62,176 bases of DNA, taken from positions 1 to 62,176 of the forward strand of contig JAPKFB010000027.1 of the NCBI GenBank assembly GCA_028821775.1, written 5' to 3'. The notes below the pieces were generated by a model. It was not told the origin of the DNA and did not search any database. It saw only the letters and a list, made by a program, of their open reading frames with translations. Below are positions 1 through 9,852 of this stretch, piece by piece (position 1 is the first letter of the stretch; every line of letters begins with the position of its first letter). The DNA comes from Roseibacillus sp. Its GTDB lineage: Bacteria; Verrucomicrobiota; Verrucomicrobiia; Verrucomicrobiales; Akkermansiaceae. The position numbers were made by a program, and so were the translations under genes.

Positions 1-69
1 AACTCTTAGCAGTGCTGATCGGCAACCGGAAATCCCTGCAGGCGGAGGTCGCCAACCTAGGTTCTTGAC

Positions 70-1272
70 ATGGTGAAACAGTTCCTCTTCCTCTCTTTGC
101 TTCTCATCGCGGGCGGATCACCTGGCGCGCAGGCCTCCGAGGAGCAACTGGCGCGCTGGCTTCAAAAGTATCCGGGCGCCGATCTCAACAAAGACGGTCG
201 ACTCACCGTCGAGGAAGCGAAATCCTACCGGAACAAAGCCCAATCCGAGGCGAAGAAAGATCAACCCGCAGTCCAACGAGGCATCCGACGCGTGTTCAAA
301 GTCGATCCCGGTTGGGACGCCGAACGCTTTCCGGAACACGCGCTGTGCTACCAAACTCCCGAAGAGATCAAGGCCACCTACGGCAAGAGTCTCGGAGTCG
401 GAAAAGAGCCCGTGACTTCATTCCCGAAACCGACCAACGGAGCTCAGCGCATCGTGGGAACTGGCCACAGTTTTATGGCGCCCGGCTACAAGACCCTTCC
501 TCTCATCTGTCGCGCGGCGGGATTCGAACAGCCCCTGCATCTCCACACCGGCGGCGGAATGACCGGTAGTGCCCGCTTCAAGTGGGAAGAGGAAAACGGA
601 ATCTTTCAGTTCGATCGTAAACCGAAACCAAAACTGCTCTCATCGATCGCCAATACGGAGTGGGAGGTCATGATGTGGGGACCCTACTTCAACGACCGGC
701 CCGCATACTATCGTTGCTGGATCGAGTTTTGCCTGAAGCATAATCCCGGGATGGTTTTCTACCTCTCCGACGCCTGGCCTCAGGTCGAAGATCTCGGCAA
801 GATCCCCGACTCCGAGGAGGATCTGACGGCCGAAGCCATCACACGCCTCGGAAGAGTGAAGCACGCGAAGTACGCCCAAATCGTCGACGTGCTGAACAAG
901 GAGTTTCCCGGCAAGGTGTTCATTCTGCCCACTTGTGATGCCATGGTTCTCGCCGCACAGTCCTTCCACCGTGGAGAACTTCCTGGCGTCGAGGGAATCA
1001 ACCGCGCCATTGGTAAGAAGGAGCGCTCCCTCTGGCGCGACAAACTGGGTCATCTCGGCCCGGGATTCGATCGACTGGAAGGCTACGTCTTCTACGCCAC
1101 CCTCTACAAGCGATCGCCGGAGTTGATCGACAAGGAAATCAGCTTTGGTAGCAGGGGTGGGTTTCCAAGTAAGAAACTTGATCGCATCTTCCGCAAGATT
1201 GCCTGGGAAGCCGTGATCGGTAACGTCCTCTCGGGCGTCACGGACAAGGACGGCGACGGCCTTGGAGATTAG
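70..1272 (+). CDS. Secreted SGNH/GDSL-hydrolase-like protein with N-terminal EF-hand
   Basis: Predicted exported protein of 400 residues. Residues 1-22 form a signal peptide ending near AQA. A canonical EF-hand loop (DLNKDGRLTVEE, about 38-49) follows, and the C-terminus ends in a second acidic calcium-type run (DKDGDGLGD). The centre reads like an SGNH hydrolase: GTGHSF at 131-135 sits where family members have GNSF, giving Ser134 as candidate nucleophile, and near residue 328 DKLGHL followed by a GYVFYATLY stretch matches the block V Asp-x-x-His region. The substrate is unknown; esterase or polysaccharide deacetylase activity is inference. The gene stands alone, with no neighbour suggesting a pathway. 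Confidence 0.75.
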   Translation: MVKQFLFLSLLLIAGGSPGAQASEEQLARWLQKYPGADLNKDGRLTVEEAKSYRNKAQSEAKKDQPAVQRGIRRVFKVDPGWDAERFPEHALCYQTPEEIKATYGKSLGVGKEPVTSFPKPTNGAQRIVGTGHSFMAPGYKTLPLICRAAGFEQPLHLHTGGGMTGSARFKWEEENGIFQFDRKPKPKLLSSIANTEWEVMMWGPYFNDRPAYYRCWIEFCLKHNPGMVFYLSDAWPQVEDLGKIPDSEEDLTAEAITRLGRVKHAKYAQIVDVLNKEFPGKVFILPTCDAMVLAAQSFHRGELPGVEGINRAIGKKERSLWRDKLGHLGPGFDRLEGYVFYATLYKRSPELIDKEISFGSRGGFPSKKLDRIFRKIAWEAVIGNVLSGVTDKDGDGLGD

Positions 1273-1496
1273 TGGGGGCCAGCTTCCCTTCGTCTATCCC
1301 CTCACCCTGTGTCTGGCACACTTGGCTCTTTTTCTGAAGTTGCTGAACTCCTTGACGACGTGGTAGTCACGCGTTGCCGAAAAGCCTTCTTCACCAGCGA
1401 GCGCTTGTCCGATGTTTGACGGAAGCCGGCGTGATAGATTGCTGACACATTAAGGGGTTTCGGATTCGGTTTCCCTGTGCTATGTGCACGGAAGAT

Positions 1497-2486
1497 ATGA
1501 AAACTGGCTTCTTTGTTTTGATGGCGGTGGCAATCGCGCTGGCAGTGATGGTTGTGATGGGGATGGGAAAGATCTCGAACCTCGAATCGGAGATCGCGGA
1601 ATTGGAGGAGGGTAGGCCGGCCAAGAGTTCGGGCGAAGCTCGCCCATCCACTCCGCGCCCGGCGGGACGCGTGCTGCCGACCAAATCAGAGGGTTCGGCC
1701 AAGAGCGGGAGAGCAGCGGTAAAGACCGAATCACCCACCGAGGGAGAGGCCGCAAAGGCCGAACAGAGCCCCGAAGAAATGATCGGAGCTCTCATGAAGG
1801 CCTTTTCAGAATCCGAGGCCGGTCAGAAGATGGAGCAGGCAGAGAACATCAAGCGAGCGAAGCGCGTCTTTAAGCCGCTCCTCGCTGAGTTCAATTTCTC
1901 GGACGAAGAAGAGGGACATTTTCTGGCCCTCGCCGGGGCGGAAGCTGGTTCCGATGACGGGCTGTGGGGCAAGCTCATGTTTGCCAAGAAGGAAGACCGC
2001 GAGACCGTGATGCAGGAGTGGGAAGACGCGAGTGCCCAGCGCCAACGGGAGATGGAAAGCTTTCTCAACAGCGGCGAAGACTGGAAACGTTACCAGGATT
2101 ACGAAGCGCGCCTCCCAGAATACGAGCAGGTGAATGGACTTCGCGAAGCAATGGAGGATGCAGGTCACCCGTTGAACGAGGATCAGGAATCCCAGCTTGT
2201 GGAGGTGATGCACAGCAATCGAGTGCAAAGTGGAATCAGTCAACGATGGGAAGGCCGTGGAGTCTTGAATCAGGTTTCACAGCCAGGGATCGTCCAACGT
2301 CTAGAGACAGACTGGAACGCGGGACAAGGTGAACTGAATTCAGGAGTAAGTCAGATCCTCTCGCCGGATCAGGTGCAGGTCTTCAATGTGGCTCAGAAGG
2401 AAATGCTCGAGGAGGTGACGCAGGGGCTTGGCTTCGTGGAAGCAACCTTCAATCGAGGAGGAGGCGCAACCCCTGACGACGAGTAA
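1497..2486 (+). CDS. Membrane-anchored coiled-coil protein of unknown function
   Basis: I do not recognise the family. The protein has about 329 residues when started at ATG 1497, which has a purine-rich GGAAG just upstream; an upstream in-frame ATG at 1482 would add five residues before the membrane segment. Residues 1-24 form one hydrophobic helix (signal anchor), followed by a short Glu-rich coiled coil (ISNLESEIAELEEG), a Pro/Ser/Lys linker and then a long helical, Glu/Gln-rich domain. The composition suggests an extracytoplasmic helical protein held by its N-terminus. It sits between unrelated genes and has no operon partner. Confidence 0.7.
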   Translation: MKTGFFVLMAVAIALAVMVVMGMGKISNLESEIAELEEGRPAKSSGEARPSTPRPAGRVLPTKSEGSAKSGRAAVKTESPTEGEAAKAEQSPEEMIGALMKAFSESEAGQKMEQAENIKRAKRVFKPLLAEFNFSDEEEGHFLALAGAEAGSDDGLWGKLMFAKKEDRETVMQEWEDASAQRQREMESFLNSGEDWKRYQDYEARLPEYEQVNGLREAMEDAGHPLNEDQESQLVEVMHSNRVQSGISQRWEGRGVLNQVSQPGIVQRLETDWNAGQGELNSGVSQILSPDQVQVFNVAQKEMLEEVTQGLGFVEATFNRGGGATPDDE

Positions 2487-2823
2487 GGGCGGGTTTGGAG
2501 GGCCGTCCCTCAATCCTCGAAGGTCTTCGCAATTCGCTGCCGTTCCTCAGCGAATTCAACCATGCGTTGCACCCCACCTTCCCCGACTCCTAGGTCTCCA
2601 GGTGAAAAATGAAAGTCTTAGCAGTTGAGAGCAAGCAGCCCCGCAAGGACTTGAACCTTGAATGACTGAACCAAAATCAGCTGTGTTACCAATTACACCA
2701 CAGGGCTTTTGACTGCTACGGCGGCTAGATAGGGTGGATCTGGCAGATTATCAACCCAGAATACGAGGAACTGTCGCAAGCCTCTTGACTCCCACCGCTG
2801 AGATCTAGAGGTTTTCGCCCTCC
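2487..2823. other. Intergenic region carrying tRNA-Gln
   Basis: This 337-base gap holds one tRNA gene on the minus strand. The remaining sequence has no convincing reading frame. A 17-codon minus-strand frame near 2508-2560 looks protein-like but is too short to defend. Confidence 0.6.
2636..2707 (-). tRNA. tRNA-Gln (anticodon TTG)
   Basis: The minus strand folds into a full cloverleaf of 72 nt. The acceptor stem is AGCCCTG paired with CGGGGCT with one T-G wobble, the D-stem is GTG/CAC, the anticodon stem GCTGA/TCAGT encloses loop TTTTGGT with anticodon TTG, and the T-arm is CAAGG-TTCAAGT-CCTTG. The discriminator base is G. No CCA is encoded, so it must be added enzymatically. TTG decodes CAA (glutamine). 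Confidence 0.95.
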
Positions 2824-3903
2824 ATGGAATTTAGTGGCCTGATCGAGCAACGCCGGGGACGCCTGGCTGATTTGGAAGAACTCATCTCCACCCGGGACTT
2901 TTTCAGCGATGCAAAAGCGGCCGCAGAGGTGATGCGGGAACACCGTGGGCTCAAGAAGCTCATGGAGCTCTGGAACTCCTTCGAAAGCACCCGGAGAAAT
3001 TTGGAAGAGAGCCGGGAGTTGGCGAAAGACAACGACTCCGAGATTGCGGAAATGGCGACCGAAGAAATCACCGCTCTGGAGGAAGTGCTTCCCCGGTTGG
3101 AGGAGAATCTGCAATACGCTCTCCTGCCACAGGACCCCACCGAGGAACGCAATGCCTTGGTCGAGATCCGGGCAGGTGCTGGTGGGGATGAAGCCTCCCT
3201 CTTCGCTGGGGAACTCATGCGCATGTACGAACGCTACACGGAGGAATGCGGATGGAAGTGCGAACACTTGGAGAGCAGTCCCTCCGAAGTGGGTGGTTTC
3301 AAGGAGGTCGTTCTCAAAATATCCGGCAACGAAGTCTTCCGTACCATGAAATACGAAAGCGGAGTCCATCGCGTGCAGCGGGTGCCTGCCACGGAGACCC
3401 AGGGCCGCATTCATACTTCCACCGTGACCGTAGCGGTGCTTCCCGAAGCGCAGGAGGTCGACATCGAACTAAAGCCCGATGATTTGAATATCCAAGCGAC
3501 ACGATCAAGTGGACCGGGAGGCCAGCACGTCAACACCACTGATTCGGCAGTGCAAATCACACACTTGCCCACCGGAATCCAGGTGAAGTGCCAGGACGGA
3601 AGGAGCCAGACCCAGAATAAGGAAAAAGCCCTCGAAATCCTGCGCTCCAAGTTGTTCGAAGTGAAGCAGCGGGAGGAACAGGAAAAATATTCCGCGCAGC
3701 GGCGAGCGCTGATTGGCTCCGGCGATCGTTCCGAGAAAATCCGCACCTACAATTTCCCTCAGTCGCGGGTGACCGATCATCGGATCAATCACACATCGCA
3801 TAATCTGGAAGGAATCCTCATGGGATCGGTCCAGGAATTCACCCAAGAGCTACAGAAGGCAGAGATGGCGCAGCGTCTGGCCGATTCCGGTGCGTCGCCC
3901 TGA
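2824..3903 (+). CDS. prfA: Peptide chain release factor 1
   Basis: Class I release factor that recognises UAA and UAG in the ribosomal A site and triggers peptidyl-tRNA hydrolysis. The 359-residue length is normal for RF1. The codon-recognition tripeptide PAT is at 188-190 in the QRVPATETQGRIHTS context, which separates it from RF2 (SPF). The catalytic GGQ is at 232-234 in SSGPGGQHVNTTDSAV, and its glutamine is the target of the methyltransferase encoded next door. Nine bases separate it from prmC, and murA follows, so the three genes probably form one transcription unit. Confidence 0.97.
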   Translation: MEFSGLIEQRRGRLADLEELISTRDFFSDAKAAAEVMREHRGLKKLMELWNSFESTRRNLEESRELAKDNDSEIAEMATEEITALEEVLPRLEENLQYALLPQDPTEERNALVEIRAGAGGDEASLFAGELMRMYERYTEECGWKCEHLESSPSEVGGFKEVVLKISGNEVFRTMKYESGVHRVQRVPATETQGRIHTSTVTVAVLPEAQEVDIELKPDDLNIQATRSSGPGGQHVNTTDSAVQITHLPTGIQVKCQDGRSQTQNKEKALEILRSKLFEVKQREEQEKYSAQRRALIGSGDRSEKIRTYNFPQSRVTDHRINHTSHNLEGILMGSVQEFTQELQKAEMAQRLADSGASP

Positions 3904-3912
3904 GCGAGAGCG

Positions 3913-4761
3913 ATGAAGACCGTTCTCGACTGCATCGATAGCGGAGCACGCTATCTGGAGAAGCGCGGAATCGAAGATGCCCGGCGCAATATGCAATGGC
4001 TCGTCGCCAAGGAACTGGGCTGTAGTCGGGTCGAGCTCTATACCCAGTTTGATCGCCCCCTGCGGGAAGTGGAGCTCACTCCTCTGCGCACCTACCTCAA
4101 GCGCCGTGGGGAGGGCGAACCTCTGCAGCATCTCTTGGGAACGGTCGAGTTTCATGGTCACAAGTTTCATTGTGATCCCAGGGCGCTCATCCCGCGCCCC
4201 GAAACCGAGGAATTGGTGAGCGCCATTCTGGAACGTTCCTTCCCCCGCCCCAGTCGCCTTCTCGATGTCGGAACTGGAAGCGGCGTGCTCGGTCTCTCTC
4301 TTGCCAAAGCCCTGGGAGAAGACTGCGAGGAGGCCGTCCTGAGCGACCTCTCTACTGAAGCTCTCACCCTGGCTTGCGAGAACGCGCAACTCTTGGAGCT
4401 CTCGCCGATCTTTCTTGAAAGCGACCTCCTTGCCGAGGTGGATGGAGCCTTTCAACTCATTGCGGCAAATTTACCCTATGTCTCTGAGTCCGAGCGAGCC
4501 TCCCTCTCTGTCGAGGTTTCGCACGACCCGCCTACCGCCCTATTTGCCGGGCCCGATGGCCTCGACCTCATTCGGCGTTTCGTTCCCGAAGCTGGGCAAC
4601 ATCTGAGCCCGGGCGGGCTCCTGGCCATGGAAATCGGCTTTGATCAGGGACCCCAGGTAGTCGCCCTCGTCAAAGAGGCCGGATTGGAAGAGGTCCAGTT
4701 GGTGAAGGACTTGGCTGAAAATCCACGTTTTGTCTTTGCCCGCGCCCCCGCATCGACCTGA
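3913..4761 (+). CDS. prmC: Release factor glutamine N5-methyltransferase PrmC/HemK
   Basis: SAM-dependent methyltransferase that methylates the glutamine of the release-factor GGQ motif. The protein has 282 residues: a helical N-terminal substrate-binding domain (about 1-95), then a Rossmann methyltransferase domain with the SAM-binding run DVGTGSGVLGLSLA (118-131) and the family catalytic motif as NLPY (186-189) where most homologues have NPPY. It directly follows prfA, the usual prfA-prmC arrangement. Its end is 21 bases from murA. Confidence 0.95.
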   Translation: MKTVLDCIDSGARYLEKRGIEDARRNMQWLVAKELGCSRVELYTQFDRPLREVELTPLRTYLKRRGEGEPLQHLLGTVEFHGHKFHCDPRALIPRPETEELVSAILERSFPRPSRLLDVGTGSGVLGLSLAKALGEDCEEAVLSDLSTEALTLACENAQLLELSPIFLESDLLAEVDGAFQLIAANLPYVSESERASLSVEVSHDPPTALFAGPDGLDLIRRFVPEAGQHLSPGGLLAMEIGFDQGPQVVALVKEAGLEEVQLVKDLAENPRFVFARAPAST

Positions 4762-4782
4762 ATCTCTCCCCGCCGCTGATCA

Positions 4783-6051
4783 ATGGATAAACTGCTCGTG
4801 CATGGAAAGGGATCCCTGAAGGGATCCATCAATATATCGGGATCGAAAAACGCTTCGCTCCCAATCCTGGCCGCTACCCTGCTGACCGATGACGCATCAA
4901 TTGTCCGCCGGGTGCCAGACGTCTCGGATACCAACTACATGCTGCAGATTCTGCGGGCCCTCGGCGCTCAAGTCGAACGATCAAGCGGCACTGTCCGGGT
5001 AGAACCGGGAGAGATTCTGCCGGAGGCTCCCTACGACCTGGTACGCAAGATGCGCGCCTCGATCTGTGTCATGGGCCCCATCATGGCGCGGGTGGGACGT
5101 GCAAAAATCTCACTACCCGGCGGCTGCGTGATTGGGGATCGCCCAGTCGACCTCCATGTCAAAGCGATGCAGGGTCTCGGGGCCAAAGTGGTGATGGAGG
5201 GTGGCGACATCATCCTGAGTGCACCGAAAGGATTGATTGGCGCGGAGATCGACATGCGCGGGAAGTATGGGCCCACGGTCTTGGGAACCGACAACCTGAT
5301 GATGGCTGCGGTGCTGGCCAAGGGAACCACCGTGATCAATTCCGCGGCAAGCGAACCCGAGGTGGTCGACCTGGCAGACTTCCTTATCAGCATGGGGGCA
5401 CGAATCAAAGGGGCCGGCACAAGGTGCATCATCATTGAAGGCGTCGATGAACTCAAGGGGATCGAGCACACCGTGATTCCTGATCGCATCGAAGCCGGCA
5501 CGTTCATGGCCGCCGCTGCAATGGTGGGCGAAGGGGTCACTCTCAAGCGGGTGCGGAAGGAACACCTCGAGGCCGCCAGTGGAAAACTCCTGGAGTGCGG
5601 CCATTTGGTGGAATTCAACGAGAGCGGCACCGAAGTCAGGATCTTCCCCGGCGAAACACCGCAAGGCTGTGATATTTCAACCGCCCCCTACCCGGGGTTC
5701 CCGACCGACATGCAGGCCCAGTTTACAGCCTTGTTAGCCATCACACCCGGGATCTCGGTGGTGGAAGATACCATCTTTCCTCAACGCTTCATGCATTGCT
5801 CGGAAATGAAGCGCATGGGCGCAGACATCAAGGTCGACGGGGGCCGCGCAGTGGTGCACGGAGTGGCAAGTTTGAGTGCCGCTCCCGTGATGGCCTCAGA
5901 TCTGCGAGCTTCGGCAGCCCTCGTATTGGCAGCCCTGGCCGCCGAGGGGACTACCGAAATCAATCGCCTCTACCACATCGATCGGGGATACGAGCACATC
6001 GACGAAAAACTCCTCCAACTGGGCGGAGCGGTGGAACGGGTTCCTGCCTGA
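4783..6051 (+). CDS. murA: UDP-N-acetylglucosamine 1-carboxyvinyltransferase MurA
   Basis: Cytoplasmic enzyme of the first committed peptidoglycan step: transfers enolpyruvate from PEP to UDP-GlcNAc. The 422-residue length fits the family. Lys22 and Asn23 lie in ISGSKNASLPIL, and the catalytic cysteine falls exactly at position 115 in LPGGCVIGDRPVDLH. Cysteine rather than aspartate at this site predicts fosfomycin sensitivity of the classic type (family knowledge). Third gene of the prfA-prmC-murA group. Confidence 0.97.
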   Translation: MDKLLVHGKGSLKGSINISGSKNASLPILAATLLTDDASIVRRVPDVSDTNYMLQILRALGAQVERSSGTVRVEPGEILPEAPYDLVRKMRASICVMGPIMARVGRAKISLPGGCVIGDRPVDLHVKAMQGLGAKVVMEGGDIILSAPKGLIGAEIDMRGKYGPTVLGTDNLMMAAVLAKGTTVINSAASEPEVVDLADFLISMGARIKGAGTRCIIIEGVDELKGIEHTVIPDRIEAGTFMAAAAMVGEGVTLKRVRKEHLEAASGKLLECGHLVEFNESGTEVRIFPGETPQGCDISTAPYPGFPTDMQAQFTALLAITPGISVVEDTIFPQRFMHCSEMKRMGADIKVDGGRAVVHGVASLSAAPVMASDLRASAALVLAALAAEGTTEINRLYHIDRGYEHIDEKLLQLGGAVERVPA

Positions 6052-6069
6052 GTTCCGTTCTCGCCGCTC

Positions 6070-6110
6070 GGTTCTTCACTGGCAACAGGAGGACTCCTGT
6101 GATAGGAACC
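6070..6110 (+). promoter_or_regulatory. Two-part hairpin in the leader of the 6116 gene
   Basis: Between murA and the next start codon, GGTTC (6070-6074) can pair with GAACC (6106-6110), and inside it CAGGAG (6086-6091) pairs with CTCCTG (6094-6099) around a two-base loop. The inner 5' arm contains a perfect AGGAGG (6087-6092), but it lies 23 bases from the ATG at 6116, too far for normal initiation. It may be a terminator-like or leader structure; no T-run follows. Confidence 0.35.
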
Positions 6111-6115
6111 TAGCA

Positions 6116-7192
6116 ATGAAATTGCCGCCTCTTACCATAGCCTACTCGCTCTTCCCGAGTCTGTTCCTCTTTGGCGAAACCGTAAACACGACCCTGGAGA
6201 TCACTCCCGAGCCGGAATTCAACTCGATCGAGATCACAATTGCCCCTCCAGTCCTTCCCCTCAGCAGCGACAACACCGACCTCACCGGATCCCTCGAGGT
6301 CGAATTAGAAATCGATCCTGACAGCGACCAAGTGTCGGCGCTCACCATCATCAATGGGACCGCCTCCGGAACACCGCTCAGTCTCTCGGCCTCGAATTTC
6401 CTCGGCAGTTACGATTTCAGCAGCACTGAAATCGGAGCGGGGGTCGAGACCCTGACCCCTCCGGGAGCAGTCGATCCCACCACCGGAGAATTCGATGCGA
6501 GCGAACACAGTTTGACCGTCCAAAGTGGCACCCTGTTCGGTTCGATCAGTATCCCCCTGCTGGACATCGACGAAATTGTAGACTTTGATTTCGCAACCGA
6601 ACCCTTTGGCGGAGTGGGAGAGGGCACCGGCACGGTTGCCTTGACCCCGACCGGTATTACCACAACCTCGAAGAGTTACGACGTCGTGATCCTCTTTCCC
6701 GTTCAAATCGAAAACGCCGTCGATGCCTTGGGATTTGAGATTCCGATCACCGCGGCTGGGGTTGTCAAGGGGGTTGGCACCGTTTTGGTACCCATCACTC
6801 CGCCAGATCCCTACCTTGCTTGGACCGAATCCAACAGCATTGCGGGCGAGTTGTTCGCTGGGGATGAGAACCAGGACGGCGTCCCCAATGGCCTGCAGTG
6901 GGCGCTCGGACTCGATGCCACCACAACCCCTTTCTCCGCGCTGCTGCAGCCGATGGGCGAGATGGCTACCACGATTGACTTCACGATGACCCTTCCGGCC
7001 GGCGGAAGTGCAGCGGACCTCACGGTCCTCGTGAGTGCCAATCCGGAAAGCGACTCCTTCGCCACTTTAGCCCCGGGTTCGGTCAGTTCGGGCAACCCCA
7101 TCCCTGCGGGAACGAGCGGCACGGTGACCATTAGGCTGCCCAAGGACGCCATGGGCTTCGTCCGCCTGAGCGTGAACGCCCCCGGGAACTAG
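6116..7192 (+). CDS. Secreted beta-rich protein with Verrucomicrobia-type C-terminal tail
   Basis: Function unknown. The 358-residue protein starts with a hydrophobic leader (about 1-20) and continues with Thr/Ser/Pro/Gly-rich, beta-strand-like sequence with no catalytic motif I can see. Near residue 245 the run GDENQDGVPNGLQWALGLD matches the D-x-N-x-D-G-x-x-N-x-x-x-x-A-L-G segment common near the end of exported Verrucomicrobia proteins (family recollection), followed by a final beta domain of about 90 residues. It probably acts outside the cytoplasmic membrane. The preceding leader holds an inverted repeat. Confidence 0.7.
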   Translation: MKLPPLTIAYSLFPSLFLFGETVNTTLEITPEPEFNSIEITIAPPVLPLSSDNTDLTGSLEVELEIDPDSDQVSALTIINGTASGTPLSLSASNFLGSYDFSSTEIGAGVETLTPPGAVDPTTGEFDASEHSLTVQSGTLFGSISIPLLDIDEIVDFDFATEPFGGVGEGTGTVALTPTGITTTSKSYDVVILFPVQIENAVDALGFEIPITAAGVVKGVGTVLVPITPPDPYLAWTESNSIAGELFAGDENQDGVPNGLQWALGLDATTTPFSALLQPMGEMATTIDFTMTLPAGGSAADLTVLVSANPESDSFATLAPGSVSSGNPIPAGTSGTVTIRLPKDAMGFVRLSVNAPGN

Positions 7193-7415
7193 GTGGCCTT
7201 CAAACTTTGAATGATGGATCGGCGCTGGTGGAATGCGGCGCTGGTGGTTTTGGCAGGCCATCGCGAATCAGCCTGATTCACTGAGCTCCGCCGCCTTGGC
7301 AACACTCCATTCTTCGACACTTGATCCATTATTTCGGCCTGGACGAACTCCTGGACGCGTCTTGCGAACTAGTCGAAGGACCTCAAAGTGAGGCCCCTCT
7401 CGACAGATTCCGTAG

Positions 7416-9758
7416 CTACGCAGGGGCCCCCACCGGTTCAGCCACAGGACCATCATCGTCCCCGATGTCGTCTTCGCTCCTCTTCACCGGCGAAACTGGA
7501 GGTGTTTCCTGTGGAAGATCGGGGGGCGATGTTGGGCGGGGAGGATTCTTCATCTCGCCAAATTCCAGAATATCCTGGATCTGCTTTCCATCCAAGGTCT
7601 CGTATTCAAGCAGTCCCTGGGCGATGAGTTCGAGTTGTTCACGCTTCTCGTTGAGTATCCGCTTCGCTTCAGCATACGCCCGATCTATGATGGCTTTGAT
7701 CTCCGAATCGATTTTCTGAGCAGTATCCTCGGAGTAGCCCTTGGGTTGAGCAAGGTCGCGGGCGAGAAAGACCTCCTCCCGGGTTTCTCCGTATTCGACC
7801 ATGCCGAGTTCGTCACTCATTCCCCATTCGCACACCATGCGGCGAGCGAGACTGGTGGCCTGCTTGATATCACCCGAGGCTCCACTGGTGACATCGCCAA
7901 AGATGATCTCCTCCGCAACCCGGCCACCCATCGTCACGATGAGTTCTTCGAGTCCTTCCACCTTGTGGTAGTGATACTTGTCCTCTTCCGGCAGGTGGAA
8001 GGCCGCTCCGAGATAGGGGCCCCGCGGGATGATGGTCACCTTGTGAAGGGGATCGGTGTGCTCCAGAGTGGAGAGCAAGAGGGCGTGGCCGGCTTCGTGG
8101 TAAGCGGTCACTTTCTTTTCCTTCTCGCTCAGCGCAAGGCTGCGACGTTCTCGGCCCCAGCGGACTTTGTCGCGCGCTTCCTCCAACTCAGCGAGGGTGA
8201 CCGCTTTGAGATCTTTACTGGCAGCCAACAAGGCTGCTTCGTTAATGATGTTTGCAAGCTCCGCGCCTGAGAACCCGGGCGTCCCACGGGCGACAGTGCC
8301 CAGATGGGTGCCCGCCGCAAGTTTGATCTTCTTGGCGTGCACCTTGAGAATCTGTTCCCGCCCTTTCACATCGGGAAGCGAGACCGTCACCTGGCGATCG
8401 AATCGGCCAGGCCGCAGAAGTGCCGGATCCAGGACATCCGGACGGTTGGTGGCGGCAATGATGATCACGCCCTCCTGAGTATCGAAGCCATCCATCTCGA
8501 CCAGAAGGGCATTGAGAGTCTGCTCGCGTTCGTCGTGTCCGCCACCCATCCCATGTCCGCGATGGCGACCGACCGCATCAATCTCATCGATGAAGATCAG
8601 GCAAGGGGCGTGCTTCCTACCTTGCTCGAACATGTCGCGGACCCGACTGGCTCCTACCCCCACAAACATCTCCACGAAATCAGACCCGCTGATGCTGAAG
8701 AAGGGCACATTAGCCTCGCCGGCAATCGCTCGCGCAAGCAAGGTCTTGCCCGTTCCAGGGGCGCCGACCATGAGCACGCCCTTGGGGATGCTTCCGCCCA
8801 GCTTCTGAAATTTGCGCGGGTCCTTGAGGAAATCGACAATCTCCCAGAGTTCCTCTTTCGCTTCCTGGATCCCGGCGACGTCGTCGAAGGTAACCTTGTT
8901 GTGTTCCATGTTCATCAGGCGCGCCTTGCTCTTGCCAAAACTCATCGCACCCCGTCCGGCCTGTTTCATCTGGTGACGGAACAAGAAAAAGAGCAGCACA
9001 ATGAGAATGAGAATGGGAAGGAAGCTTAGCAACACAGTCCGCAAGTAGGTCGTCTCCTGGCGATAGGGAACCCCGCTCAGGTAGAGAGCCTTGAGCTCGT
9101 CATCCATTGTCATGGTGTTGACCGGCACCCGAAACTTGGTCGGCTTGGGACGAAAATCGAGAATCTCCTTGGCACTGAGAGATTTTTTGGGCTGCCGTGT
9201 TCCCATCAGGTAGGCATCGGGAGTGTTCGGGATGGCCGCCAATTTCAAGGCCCTCTCCCCACTGAGAACGACTTCGAGTTTGCGCACCCAGTTCTCAAAT
9301 TCGGGAAAAGTAGAATCTTGCTGATCCCCGACCGCAGTGACCTCTTCGGGAGGCACGGTCCGGATGCGACCTTCCAGGAGTTCATTGAGCTTGTCCCCAT
9401 CAAGGTCGAGATTCACGCGCACTTTGAAAGGGTGCGGGGGGCCATCATTTTGAACGATGGTCTCCACTGTGCTGTGACCCACAATCTCCGCATTGAAGGA
9501 CGATTCTCTCGTCACCACTTCCAGCCGGTGATTGGGCAAGGACTCATTGCGAACGATTTTGCCCTCTTCGAGGAGGGTTTTGAACTGGGCAAAGGAAATC
9601 AACTTGCCAGCCCCCTTCCCTACTTGGGTGGTGGCAATGGCGAGCAAGCCCAAGGCCACTGCAAAAAGAATGAGGACTCGCCAGTTGAAGCCTCCGCTCG
9701 ATTCACCCGGCTTGCGGGGTTCGTTCGAATTCTGGTTCGGGGGACGTTCGTCAGCCAT
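7416..9758 (-). CDS. ftsH: ATP-dependent zinc metalloprotease FtsH
   Basis: Membrane-bound AAA+ protease that degrades unassembled membrane proteins and regulators. The 780-residue protein has TM1 at about 25-44, TM2 at about 240-261, Walker A GAPGTGKT at 332-339 (the second residue is Ala where most have Pro), Walker B LIFIDEID near 387-394, the second region of homology ending in LLRPGRFDR (448-455) and the zinc site HEAGH at 554-558. The periplasmic loop is about 195 residues, well over twice the E. coli one. The C-terminus is a Pro/Asp-rich tail. Monocistronic by position. Confidence 0.96.
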   Translation of the reverse strand: MADERPPNQNSNEPRKPGESSGGFNWRVLILFAVALGLLAIATTQVGKGAGKLISFAQFKTLLEEGKIVRNESLPNHRLEVVTRESSFNAEIVGHSTVETIVQNDGPPHPFKVRVNLDLDGDKLNELLEGRIRTVPPEEVTAVGDQQDSTFPEFENWVRKLEVVLSGERALKLAAIPNTPDAYLMGTRQPKKSLSAKEILDFRPKPTKFRVPVNTMTMDDELKALYLSGVPYRQETTYLRTVLLSFLPILILIVLLFFLFRHQMKQAGRGAMSFGKSKARLMNMEHNKVTFDDVAGIQEAKEELWEIVDFLKDPRKFQKLGGSIPKGVLMVGAPGTGKTLLARAIAGEANVPFFSISGSDFVEMFVGVGASRVRDMFEQGRKHAPCLIFIDEIDAVGRHRGHGMGGGHDEREQTLNALLVEMDGFDTQEGVIIIAATNRPDVLDPALLRPGRFDRQVTVSLPDVKGREQILKVHAKKIKLAAGTHLGTVARGTPGFSGAELANIINEAALLAASKDLKAVTLAELEEARDKVRWGRERRSLALSEKEKKVTAYHEAGHALLLSTLEHTDPLHKVTIIPRGPYLGAAFHLPEEDKYHYHKVEGLEELIVTMGGRVAEEIIFGDVTSGASGDIKQATSLARRMVCEWGMSDELGMVEYGETREEVFLARDLAQPKGYSEDTAQKIDSEIKAIIDRAYAEAKRILNEKREQLELIAQGLLEYETLDGKQIQDILEFGEMKNPPRPTSPPDLPQETPPVSPVKRSEDDIGDDDGPVAEPVGAPA

Positions 9759-9852
9759 GTGGTTCAGGGATCAGATCTAGTCTACAGGCCAAAGGCCGGC
9801 AGAAACTCAAAGTAAACCATAGACCTCAAAAGAAAATTGAAATTTTCAGAAC

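Noticed and set aside
1310..1450. Minus-strand peptide-like reading (DYHVVKEFSNFRKRAK) between the first two genes
   Set aside because: Too short, no start codon and no family recognised.
2508..2560. Short minus-strand frame (MVEFAEERQRIAKTFED) next to tRNA-Gln
   Set aside because: Only 17-20 codons; could be a remnant but cannot be supported.
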